Below, piece after piece: positions 16,562 through 23,555 of a stretch of 64,000 nucleotides of DNA (position 1 is the stretch's first letter; the number at the start of each line of letters is the position of its first letter). A program made the translations under genes and the position numbers. This stretch comes from Desulfurococcales archaeon (lineage in GTDB: Archaea; Thermoproteota; Thermoprotei_A; Sulfolobales; NBVN01), in assembly GCA_023255955.1 (NCBI GenBank), contig JAGDWD010000008.1, positions 254,845 to 318,844 on the forward strand, in the 5' to 3' direction. Below the pieces are notes generated by a model. The model made no database searches, was not told the origin of the DNA, and saw only the letters and a program-made list of their open reading frames with translations.

Positions 16562-17230
16562 ATGTTTGAGTATGCTGACCCATCCCTCCTCAGTCTGGAA
16601 GATGGGATCTTACTGGTACGGCTAGCTAGGAGAGCTGTCGAGGAGTACCTCCTACATGGGAGGGTGATTGAGCCACCAGAAGTAAGCGGGGTGCTTAGAT
16701 CTAACGGCATGACGTTCACAACTATAAGGAGGGTTCTCGAGAAGGGTTACGAGCTGAGGGGGTGTATAGGCTACCTCTCACCGGTCGAGCCCTTAGTTAA
16801 GAACGTCATAACGACAGCCCTAGCTGCTGCCCTGGAGGACCCGAGGTTCGAGCCGCTTTCAGCTGAGGAGCTAGATTACGTGGTGTTCGAGGTGAGTGTT
16901 CTGTCAGTACCTCAAGACATGAGGTCGTTGGGGAGGGATAGGGCTTCTGAGGTCGTCATAGGTAGGGACGGTTTAGTAGCTGAGTATAGGGTATATAAGG
17001 GGGTCCTACTACCTGAGGTTCCAATAGAGTTCTGCTGGGACGAGGAGACCTTCCTATCTGAAACCTGCTTGAAGGCTGGTATGGGCCCTGAGTGCTGGCT
17101 GAACGATAAGGTCAGGATCAAGAAGTTCACTGCGAGGGTCTTCAGGGAGAAGGAACCTAGGGGGGATATCGAGGAGGTAGACCTCGTAAAGGAGTATGAG
17201 GTGAGGTGCCGCTCTAAGCTAGTATCTTAG
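16562..17230 (+). CDS. AMMECR1-family protein
   Basis: This 222-residue protein is a full-length AMMECR1 homologue. It shows the family signature LRGCIGYLSPVEPL near 66-79 (family LRGCIGT), a DPRFEPLSAEEL segment near 97-108, and the C-terminal region with FCWDEETFLSETCLKAG near 157-173 and W-x-N-DKVRIKKF. The family is present in archaea and eukaryotes, and its biochemical role is still unknown; contacts with nucleic acid have been proposed. It ends 4 bases before the encoded CCA of the tRNA on the opposite strand. Confidence 0.92.
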   Translation: MFEYADPSLLSLEDGILLVRLARRAVEEYLLHGRVIEPPEVSGVLRSNGMTFTTIRRVLEKGYELRGCIGYLSPVEPLVKNVITTALAAALEDPRFEPLSAEELDYVVFEVSVLSVPQDMRSLGRDRASEVVIGRDGLVAEYRVYKGVLLPEVPIEFCWDEETFLSETCLKAGMGPECWLNDKVRIKKFTARVFREKEPRGDIEEVDLVKEYEVRCRSKLVS

Positions 17231-17234
17231 ATGG

Positions 17235-17323
17235 TGCCGCGGCCGGGATTTGAACCCGGGTCACGGGCTTTCCCCGACGAGCACGAGAGGCCCGCATACT
17301 TGACCGGGCTATACTACCGCGGC
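17235..17323 (-). tRNA. tRNA-Glu(CTC) with a 14-base intron
   Basis: Read on the minus strand, GCCGCGG pairs with CCGCGGC to form the acceptor stem, with discriminator A and an encoded CCA (17232-17234). The T arm is CCGGG-TTCAAAT-CCCGG and the anticodon stem is CGGGC/GCCCG. The loop between is 21 bases, 14 too many. Folding CTCT against GGGG gives a bulge-helix-bulge with three-base bulges, which places an intron at 17270-17283, the usual 37/38 position. Splicing leaves the loop CTCTCGA with anticodon CTC (17285-17287). A73 fits archaeal tRNA-Glu and argues against Asp, which has G73. A TATA-like AGCTTTTAAG at 17351-17360 precedes it. Confidence 0.9.
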
Positions 17324-17350
17324 ACCATTACTAGAATAAGGTGTGGCAGT

Positions 17351-17360
17351 CTTAAAAGCT
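17351..17360 (-). promoter_or_regulatory. TATA box of tRNA-Glu
   Basis: The minus strand reads AGCTTTTAAG, centred about 32 bases upstream of the tRNA 5' end, the normal distance for an archaeal promoter of a tRNA with little or no leader. Confidence 0.5.
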
Positions 17361-17448
17361 TTCTAAGCCTGTTACAGCTGTACTACCTATGTACCGTACC
17401 CCCACCAGCAACCAACCTCAAGGAATCATATCGGGGAGCCTAGCCACG

Positions 17449-17504
17449 GAATTGGGGTCCTTTCTTTATGACCCTAATTCTCTCTCAGCTCCTAATCGGG
17501 AGCT
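17449..17504. other. two adjacent hairpins upstream of a small gene
   Basis: GAATTGGGGTC (17449-17459) pairs with GACCCTAATTC (17470-17480) with one G-T pair. AGCTCC (17487-17492) pairs perfectly with GGAGCT (17499-17504). They lie between tRNA-Glu and the next gene. They could be a small RNA or mark transcript ends. Confidence 0.3.
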
Positions 17505-17597
17505 CTCTGGGTTTACTAGGTGGGGATGGTTCTATATGTTTATGTAGGTTGATGATGAAAGTATTTAAGCGGTTTTCTATCTGTGTCTGGAGGAGGT

Positions 17598-17858
17598 ATG
17601 GTAATGGAGGAGTGTGTACCTGTAGTTAGGCTTAGTAGCGGTAAGGAGATAGCTATCACTAAGGAGGTAGTAGCTTTACTCAATAAGTACGCACGTACTG
17701 AGTATAGCTTGGAGAAGCTTGCGGCTGATATAGGTGTGGATGATTGGGGGGAGGCTTACGAGTTTGTTAAGAAGGTGCCTGCCTGGATTATGTGGGTTCA
17801 GCCAACATACTACGAGAAGGTCGTGCTCAGGAAGCTTTGTCAGAGTCAGAGTAGCTAG
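17598..17858 (+). CDS. small conserved-looking protein, unrecognised
   Basis: This protein of 86 residues is not recognised. It reads as a strand pair followed by helices: VVRLSSGKEIAITKEVVALLNKY, then a segment EYSLEKLAADIGVDDWGEAYEFVKKV that resembles a small helix-turn-helix or SAM-like helical unit, then WIMWVQPTYYEKVVL rich in aromatic residues. I place the start at ATG 17598 because GGAGG lies just before it (17589-17593); GTG 17583 and ATG 17604 are alternatives. A TATA-like GTATTTAAG at about 17561 supports a promoter. The next gene follows after 17 bases, so the two are likely cotranscribed. Confidence 0.6.
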   Translation: MVMEECVPVVRLSSGKEIAITKEVVALLNKYARTEYSLEKLAADIGVDDWGEAYEFVKKVPAWIMWVQPTYYEKVVLRKLCQSQSS

Positions 17859-17875
17859 AGTGTTCTGACCCAGCG

Positions 17876-18361
17876 ATGGGTTCCTCCAGTAGCTCACCAC
17901 GCTATACCTATATAGCTACGACACGTTACTCTAAGGAGGAGAGGGCTTCCCTAGAGATTGGGGACACTTTATACCCTTACGACAGCAGAGTCGAGGTGTT
18001 AGTACCCGACATCAAGGGAGTAGTTATAGTGAAGACCTCCATCCAGCCCGACCTCCTTAAGAGGCTGTTCTCAAGCTACCACCTCTCAGCAGTTGAGTAC
18101 GTAACCTATGTCCTCGACTGTGTAGGTTGTTGCGGTAGCTGTGTGGGTGATGTCTCGGAGCAGGTTAGGAGGTGGGTAGAATCCGGACACTGCTACAGCA
18201 AGATCAGGATTCCGAGACTCGGAGAGCTAGGCAACGTCTTCGCGGAAGCTGTCCATGAGGAGCTATCTAAGTACGCGAGGAAGGACTGCCTGCTAACCCT
18301 GTCTCTCGAGGTTTTCGGTAAGACCGTGTGTTACGGTCCCGTAGTCCATAGGAGGCAATGA
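17876..18361 (+). CDS. THUMP-like domain protein with a cysteine cluster
   Basis: This 161-residue protein resembles a free-standing THUMP domain, the RNA-binding unit of tRNA-modifying enzymes. YIATTRYSKEERASLEIGDTL (12-32) looks like the family's first strand and helix, VEVLVPDIKGVVIVKTS like the strand pair before the second helix, and LTLSLEVFGKTVCYGPV at the end like the last THUMP strands. In the middle lies CVGCCGSC near 79-86, which could bind zinc or an Fe-S cluster. Catalytic domains are absent, so it may act with a separate enzyme. The call rests on pattern, not on a strict motif. Confidence 0.4.
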   Translation: MGSSSSSPRYTYIATTRYSKEERASLEIGDTLYPYDSRVEVLVPDIKGVVIVKTSIQPDLLKRLFSSYHLSAVEYVTYVLDCVGCCGSCVGDVSEQVRRWVESGHCYSKIRIPRLGELGNVFAEAVHEELSKYARKDCLLTLSLEVFGKTVCYGPVVHRRQ

Positions 18362-18409
18362 GTACTACTTAATACAGTAGAAAACTCTGCTGGAGGACAC
18401 GGACTATCA

Positions 18410-18808
18410 CGCACCAAAAGCTCTCCTAAGAAAATAGGTAGAAATACTTCTTTCAAGACCGGGATCTACACTACTATCACTCAGTATACTCAACGCTAAA
18501 TCAAGTGAGGAAATAACTGAAAGAGGAGTAATCATCGGAGAACAGTCAGAGAGCTAGGATTCAACCTAGTGGATATGGTGGAGTTAATTTGATTAAGTAA
18601 TCAATGTAATTGTTTCGTCAAGAAGAAACATCGTCCTGCTACCCCAATACGGCTCAGTAAAGAGGAGACCATTCTAGTTGTTAAAGGGTGTTGTCGAGAT
18701 CCCTGGATTAACTGCTATCGAACCCGGTGAAACGTCATCATACTTCAGACTATGTAGAACGCTTGGCTATAGAAAGGATGACATTAGTATATTAGGTCTA
18801 GACCTATA
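18410..18808 (+). pseudogene. probable decayed gene, perhaps RecA/KaiC-like ATPase
   Basis: No intact frame exists, but neighbouring frames hold protein-like pieces in order: RPGSTLLSLSIL, ITERGVIIGEQSES, then after a frame change VRELGFNLVDMVEL, then ETILVVKG, then IPGLTAIEPGETSSYFRLC ending at TAA 18806-18808. The first three recall KaiC-type P-loop ATPases (P-loop, GE-x-G-v-y-vs-x-E, lGwdl), though the GKT of the P-loop is lost. The last piece I do not recognise. Broken frames and the missing P-loop point to a dead gene. Confidence 0.3.
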
Positions 18809-18811
18809 ACA

Positions 18812-19555
18812 GTGTTATTGGGTGAGAGAGTGACGCTCGAACTAGTAAATCTGAGGGTGTGCGTGGAAGATAGGGAAGTGATCAAGGGGGTTTCGCTGAG
18901 AGTTGAGCGAGGGGAGGTACACGTCGTAGTAGGGCCTAATGGGAGCGGTAAATCAACCCTTCTCTCAGCGATCATGGGGTTGAGGAAGGTAAAGGTTTGT
19001 GGTGGCTCAATAATATTTGAGGGCAGGGATATAACCGATATGCCGAGTTATGAGAGAGCGAAACTAGGTATCGCACTCGCTCATCAAAACCCGCCGGAGA
19101 TTAAGGGGGTTAGACTCTTAGATGTGATGAATGCTATGGCTAAGAAATACGGGTGTAGTGACTGCACGTCATTGACGAAAACTCTACTGGTGGACTCTTT
19201 TCTGAGTAGAAACCTATTCGTTGGATTTAGTGGTGGTGAGAAAAAGAGAGCGGAGTTATTCCTATTAATGCTTCAAAACCCCGAGCTAGCTCTACTAGAT
19301 GAGCCGGATAGTGGAGTAGACGTGGAAAGCATTGGGATGTTGGCGAGAGCCATAGAGTCGCTACGTAATAGAGGTACGAGAATAATCCTGGTTACTCATA
19401 CCGGTGCTATCATGGAGAAACTAAGTAGAATAAATAAAGTACATGTATTAATCGATGGACGTATTGTGTATAGTGATTCACCTGACGTTGTACTACCTGT
19501 AATCTTCAAGCTTGGTTTTAAGAAGGGGCTGGAGGTGCTCGTAGGTGGTGTTTAG
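18812..19555 (+). CDS. sufC: Fe-S cluster assembly ATPase SufC
   Basis: This 247-residue ABC-type ATPase powers the SufB scaffold in Fe-S cluster assembly in the cytosol. Walker A is GPNGSGKST (41-49), the Q-loop lies in HQNPPEIKG (91-99), the signature is FSGGEKKR (139-146), Walker B is LALLDEPDSG (159-168) and the switch histidine is in VTHTG. The HQNPPEI and LDEPDSGVD segments are typical of SufC as against transporter ATPases. GTG 18812 is used here; GTG 18830 is possible given a TATA-like TATATTAGG near 18788. It overlaps sufB by one base. Confidence 0.93.
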   Translation: MLLGERVTLELVNLRVCVEDREVIKGVSLRVERGEVHVVVGPNGSGKSTLLSAIMGLRKVKVCGGSIIFEGRDITDMPSYERAKLGIALAHQNPPEIKGVRLLDVMNAMAKKYGCSDCTSLTKTLLVDSFLSRNLFVGFSGGEKKRAELFLLMLQNPELALLDEPDSGVDVESIGMLARAIESLRNRGTRIILVTHTGAIMEKLSRINKVHVLIDGRIVYSDSPDVVLPVIFKLGFKKGLEVLVGGV

Positions 19556-20760
19556 TGTATAGTTCTGAGCAGGTATTAAGAGCTCTTGAGAAACCAGCAC
19601 TCTACGGCCCCGACATAGACTTATCGAAGTATAGAATCGAGGAACCTGATGTTGGGGAAGCCCGGGAGGTAGACCAAGTAGTCGTAAATGCTGCTTCGAG
19701 AGTTGGTTTAGACTCGAGTAGCCTTGCGTATGTACAGAAAAACGAGCAGGCACTAGCTACGATGATGACTAAGCTCCTGGAGAAATACGGAGTTGTGGTC
19801 CTACCGACGAGAGAAGCGTTGTCAAGGGAATCTATTGCTAGAGAACTAGCCTGGAGGCTAGTAGACCCCGCAAAGGACAAGTATACCGCGTTCACATATC
19901 TCTACGGTGGTGAAGTCGGTTACTTCATATACGTACCGCCTGGCGTTAAAGTTCCAATACCTATATACACATGTCTCTCAATTGTATCTAACAACGTGGT
20001 TCAAACATCACATAACATCGTGTACGTCGATGAGGGGGCAGAGGCACACTTAGTAACTGGCTGCGCAATATCACACGGTGTAAAAGACGGTATACACATC
20101 GGTATATCAGAGTTCTACGTAGCTAGAAACGCTAAGTTGACTTTCACAATGCTACATGCGTGGGCGAGGGGGCTACATGTAAGACCACGTACTGCTGTAA
20201 AAGTTGGAGAGGGTGGTGAGTACGTTAACTACTATGTAACTTACAGTCCGGTAGCGTCTATTCAAACATACCCGGTGGTATACCTTGGTAGAAATACTAG
20301 AGCATACCTAGCATCGATTATAGCGTCGAGTGAGGAGGGTGTATACGATGTTGGCTCTAGGGCAGTCCTAGAGAAACCGGGCGCGGCGGTGGAGAACGTG
20401 TCCCGTGTAGTAGCTAGGGATGTGTCTGAGACCTATGCTAGGGCTGAAATAGAGGCTTTAGAGTCGGATACGAAGGGGCATATTGAGTGTCTTGGGCTCT
20501 TACTATCTACTAACGCCGTGATCTCCTCTATTCCGGTAATTACCTCTAGGAAACGAGGAGCACTGCTCAGCCATGAAGCAGCTATTGGATTGGTAGCAGA
20601 AGAGGAAATAGACTACTTAATGAGCCGTGGCTTCACAGAAGAAGAAGCGAAGTCGGTGCTGGTAAGAGGATTCATGAACATCGACGCACCGCTACCTCCC
20701 TCAATCAAGAAGCAAGTAGACTATATACTAGACATGGTCGCTAAATACGCTGTAGGATAG
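19555..20760 (+). CDS. sufB: Fe-S cluster assembly scaffold SufB
   Basis: This 401-residue protein forms the SufB/SufD beta-helix scaffold on which Fe-S clusters are built with SufC. The C-terminal signature LSHEAAIGLVAEEEIDYLMSRG begins near residue 338, with SHE at 339-341; this version is SufB-like. The core is a run of beta strands (TYLYGGEVGYFIYVPPG through IECLGLLLSTNA) with a cysteine near the end. There is no second SufB/SufD gene here, so SufB would form a homodimer with two SufC. That matches the minimal two-gene (SmsCB-type) arrangement known from archaea. No SufS, SufU or SufE gene lies nearby; the sulfur source is therefore unknown. Confidence 0.92.
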   Translation: MYSSEQVLRALEKPALYGPDIDLSKYRIEEPDVGEAREVDQVVVNAASRVGLDSSSLAYVQKNEQALATMMTKLLEKYGVVVLPTREALSRESIARELAWRLVDPAKDKYTAFTYLYGGEVGYFIYVPPGVKVPIPIYTCLSIVSNNVVQTSHNIVYVDEGAEAHLVTGCAISHGVKDGIHIGISEFYVARNAKLTFTMLHAWARGLHVRPRTAVKVGEGGEYVNYYVTYSPVASIQTYPVVYLGRNTRAYLASIIASSEEGVYDVGSRAVLEKPGAAVENVSRVVARDVSETYARAEIEALESDTKGHIECLGLLLSTNAVISSIPVITSRKRGALLSHEAAIGLVAEEEIDYLMSRGFTEEEAKSVLVRGFMNIDAPLPPSIKKQVDYILDMVAKYAVG

Positions 20761-20882
20761 AGGATTCTCAGTGTTTCACTCGCTCTGCTTCCTCCACAGC
20801 GTATTTGTTGAGTGGGAAGAGATGGTGGAACAGTACTCGTAGCTGGGGGCGTGAACTCCTAGGAGGTGAATTCAGTGAGCTT

Positions 20883-21715
20883 GAGGGAATTGAATACCTT
20901 AGCTCTACTACGTAAATCAGGAGAGCCCGCTGGATGTGAGGGTTTCAACTACCTAGAATGGAGGGGAATTTCGTAGGTACCCAAGACCCCGCTCTCTAGA
21001 CTTGGAAGGGATCAGCTCCGTACGGCTCACATCTAGGATGCGTAACTGTCTCCGAATGGCTGAAGCTACCTCGGTGCGAGCTAGACGTCCGAGCTCTAGT
21101 AGTTCTTTCCTGGTGCTCGCTAAACATACCTAGTACTAGGTCTGCTACCTAGTTCATAAGGAAGCGCGTGAGGTAGCTTCGAGGTGGGTGAGCTACTTAA
21201 CCATGTGTAAGCTAGCTAGGAGCTGAGGTAGGTAGCTGGACATGCTAATCCAACCACCAGGCAATCAACCCCGAGGGAGGCTAGTTAATCAACCAGTAAG
21301 TAGAGCTGTACACAGATAGGTACCTAAGCCAGCACTAAGCGAAGGAACCTACCACCACTCACCCCCAGGTCCTGGGAGGTCCCCCAGACTTAATCAACCT
21401 GATGGTGTTCCCAACCCCACTGTAGGTGGGTATTGAGGGTTCAGGCTCCCTAGTGGCTTAAGGCGTAGTTAACCCGGGCTTAACTATACCCAGGTAAAGT
21501 TAACCCGAGCTAATGAAGGTACATCAACTGAAGAACTCTCCCCAGTGATGGTAACTCCCGCGGGGGTAACTAGCCCTAGCTACAGCTATGTGAGTCCACC
21601 GTAAAGTATCTAGCTCTAACCACCTAGACCTCCTTAGGTTCAGATCTCGATCTAGGTTATGTTGCTGAACTATCTGGAGGTCTCTAAGTAGTTTCCTAGG
21701 TAACTTAGTGGATCA
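20883..21715. ncRNA. candidate large structured RNA of unknown class
   Basis: This lies in a 1.3-kb region (20761-22057) with no frame above 60 codons. It contains four blocks of nested complementary segments. Block 1: GAGG/CCTC, CTTAGC/GCTGAAG, GGAGA/TCTCC and an 11-bp helix 20930-20940/21026-21036 enclosing two hairpins. Block 2: GGGTGAG/CTCACCC (21186/21358), GGTAGGT/ACCTACC (21227/21347) and GCTGG/CCAGC (21235/21329). Block 3: CCTGA/TCAGG around CCCAC/GTGGG (21398-21445), plus GGGCTTAAC/GTTAACCC (21476/21499). Block 4: ACCT/AGGT, AGACCTCC/GGAGGTCT (21626/21676) and GTTCAG/CTGAAC (21638/21665). Nesting in this order is unlikely by chance. Class, strand and ends are unknown. Confidence 0.4.
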
Positions 21716-21719
21716 ACTA

Positions 21720-22057
21720 GGATGCTGACTAGCTGGTGTGGTGGTTTACTTACGTGGGCCGTATTCGGGGAGGTCCTAGTTAGTTAGGTAAGCACAGCTA
21801 TGCTCTATTTGGTTCAGGTTTCTAATGTGGTTAGCTGTGTAGTCTACTAATTAGGTGATTCACTTACTGGTCTACACTGGTAAATGACGTATCTGCTGGT
21901 TTTAGCTAGCTGGGGGCTGCTGTGTCTTCTTTGGTTTGCGTTCTGAACTTTGTGGGTCTACTGGTTGACTGTGTGGTTGATCGGTTTGCTGTTAGTTGAT
22001 TTAATGTACTTTATTTAAAGTTAATAAGCAGTGGAGATATCTTAGTTAGGGATTGGT
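21720..22057. other. T/G-rich non-coding stretch before the AbrB-PhoU gene
   Basis: No gene is seen. From about 21890 to 22000 the plus strand is T/G-rich with no stable hairpin. A strong TATA-like TTTATTTAAAG at 22010-22020 works on either strand and could drive the AbrB-PhoU gene rightward or an A/C-rich RNA leftward. Confidence 0.4.
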
Positions 22058-22945
22058 GTGTCTGAGCGGTTGGTTAAGAAAGTAAATGTCGTGGGGAAGG
22101 GTTCTCTCTCCGTTATAATACCGAAGAGGTGGGCTGACGCGTTAGGGCTTAAGCCCGGTGATTCCGTTAGCTTACACTTCAATGGCTCGAGGGTCATCCT
22201 CTCACCGGTAGGGCTAGCTGAGCAGGGAGTTGATATGGGTATCCTGGTGGAGCTCGAAGACCACGATATAGCGCTGAGGAAGCTCATAGCTTCGTATGTT
22301 GAGGGGGTGACTAAGGTGAAGGTGAGGGGTGACTACAAGAGCGTGCTGGAGCTTTCTGAGAATCTGAGGAACTACATCACTAACTTCGTGCTGATACCTA
22401 AGCCGGACTCAGACCTCCACGATATTATGTTCTCAGATGTTAAGACGGATCTTCAGTCCCTACTCAAAATCGTTGAGTCCACGTCGAAGAAGTTCATTGA
22501 CGAGTTAGAGGAGGGTAACCCAGCTGCTCAGTCGACGTACGCGGAGTTCTATAGGGAGTACCTTTACTTCCTTAGGAGCATCAAGCTGTACGTTGCTGAT
22601 GGGGAGCTAGACCCGTACGAAGCTCTAGACCTAGTCGTCTCTATAGAGTACGTGAAGGAACTCCTAGACATCCTAGCACGTAGCACCGGTAAAATCCTCC
22701 GCACACCTGAGATCAGTACGCTACTCGAGCTTACTAGGGCAGCCATAGGTGCTCTACTAATTCAGGACGTGGAGACCGCGACGAACAGCGCTATCAAGAT
22801 AATCAACATCCTCGACGGGATTGCCTGCTCCAGCGATATCTGCGGAAGCATTAAGTATCTGACGATGAGGATGGCGGAGCAGATCCTGGGTAGGTGCATA
22901 AGGAATAAGGCATGTAGGTGTAAATACTTCTTCCCTAAGGTGTGA
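22058..22945 (+). CDS. AbrB-domain plus PhoU-like regulator
   Basis: This 295-residue protein joins an N-terminal SpoVT/AbrB swapped-hairpin DNA-binding domain (residues 5-50: GKGSLSVIIPKRWADALGLK followed by GDSVSL) to a long helical PhoU-like region (about 75-295). Archaeal proteins of this design are usually annotated as phosphate-uptake regulators. The C-terminus has cysteines in CSSDICGS and in CIRNKACRC. GTG 22058 lies 38 bases after the TATA-like TTTATTTAAAG. It precedes the hydrogenase operon by 91 bases in the same direction. A control role over that operon is possible but not shown. Confidence 0.82.
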   Translation: MSERLVKKVNVVGKGSLSVIIPKRWADALGLKPGDSVSLHFNGSRVILSPVGLAEQGVDMGILVELEDHDIALRKLIASYVEGVTKVKVRGDYKSVLELSENLRNYITNFVLIPKPDSDLHDIMFSDVKTDLQSLLKIVESTSKKFIDELEEGNPAAQSTYAEFYREYLYFLRSIKLYVADGELDPYEALDLVVSIEYVKELLDILARSTGKILRTPEISTLLELTRAAIGALLIQDVETATNSAIKIINILDGIACSSDICGSIKYLTMRMAEQILGRCIRNKACRCKYFFPKV

Positions 22946-23036
22946 GTACGAGTAGATCAGTAAATTTAATTAACACTAACAAACCTAAATTAGATCTCGT
23001 TTAAGATCTTCCTCAATAACCATATCGAGGGGTTTC

Positions 23037-23555
23037 GTGGATCCTAGGAAGCTAGTTAGGGAGCTTGTATCTAGGTACGGTCCTGACCGAGGCAGGTTAA
23101 TACAGATACTCCAGGAAGTTCAGAAGGAGTATAGGTACCTCCCGAGGGAGAGCTTGGAGGAGGTATCTAAGGAGCTCGGAGTATCCCTCCCAGAAGTACT
23201 GAACGTAGCTACATTCTACCACCAGTTCAGGCTAGAACCTGTCGGCAAGTACATCGCCTACGTCTGCTTCGGAACTGCGTGCTACCTGAAGGGCTCGGCA
23301 GACGTCTATGAGGCTATGAGGAGGGCTGCTGGGTTAAATGATGGGCGTAGCACCACCGAGGACAGGACCCTAACAATCGAGAAGGCAAGGTGCTTCGGGT
23401 GCTGCAGCCTAGCTCCAGTAGTTATGGTGGTATCCTCAGACGGTACTGAGAGGTACGTACACGGTAGACTCACACCGTCAGAGGCTAGGAGGCTGGTCTC
23501 CACGTACAGGTCGAGGGCTCTGCGGTCTGGTGGGGTTGGGGTTGCTTCAGGATAG
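23037..23555 (+). CDS. NuoE/HoxE/HydC-like [2Fe-2S] subunit of the hydrogenase complex
   Basis: This 172-residue protein is a thioredoxin-fold [2Fe-2S] electron carrier of the NuoE family. The cluster ligands C77, C82, C119 and C123 are in VCFGTACYLKG and RCFGCCSLAP, and the N-terminal helical part carries LPEVLNVATFYHQF (51-64), a family hallmark. In bidirectional and bifurcating hydrogenases this subunit docks on the NuoF-like flavoprotein. It is the first gene of a five-gene operon whose coding regions touch or overlap. GTG 23037 has GAGGGG just upstream. The role in this complex follows from gene order. Confidence 0.92.
   Translation: MDPRKLVRELVSRYGPDRGRLIQILQEVQKEYRYLPRESLEEVSKELGVSLPEVLNVATFYHQFRLEPVGKYIAYVCFGTACYLKGSADVYEAMRRAAGLNDGRSTTEDRTLTIEKARCFGCCSLAPVVMVVSSDGTERYVHGRLTPSEARRLVSTYRSRALRSGGVGVASG

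Noticed and set aside
17235-17323. tRNA-Asp(GTC) reading
   Set aside because: Using GTC as anticodon leaves no valid loop or bulge-helix-bulge, and the discriminator is A whereas Asp has G73.
20911-20976. Possible 3' end of a TnpB/OrfB transposase gene
   Set aside because: The frame reads RKSGEPAGCEGFN, which vaguely recalls transposase tails, but stops occur just upstream, no zinc-finger or DED motif is present and no terminal repeats were found.
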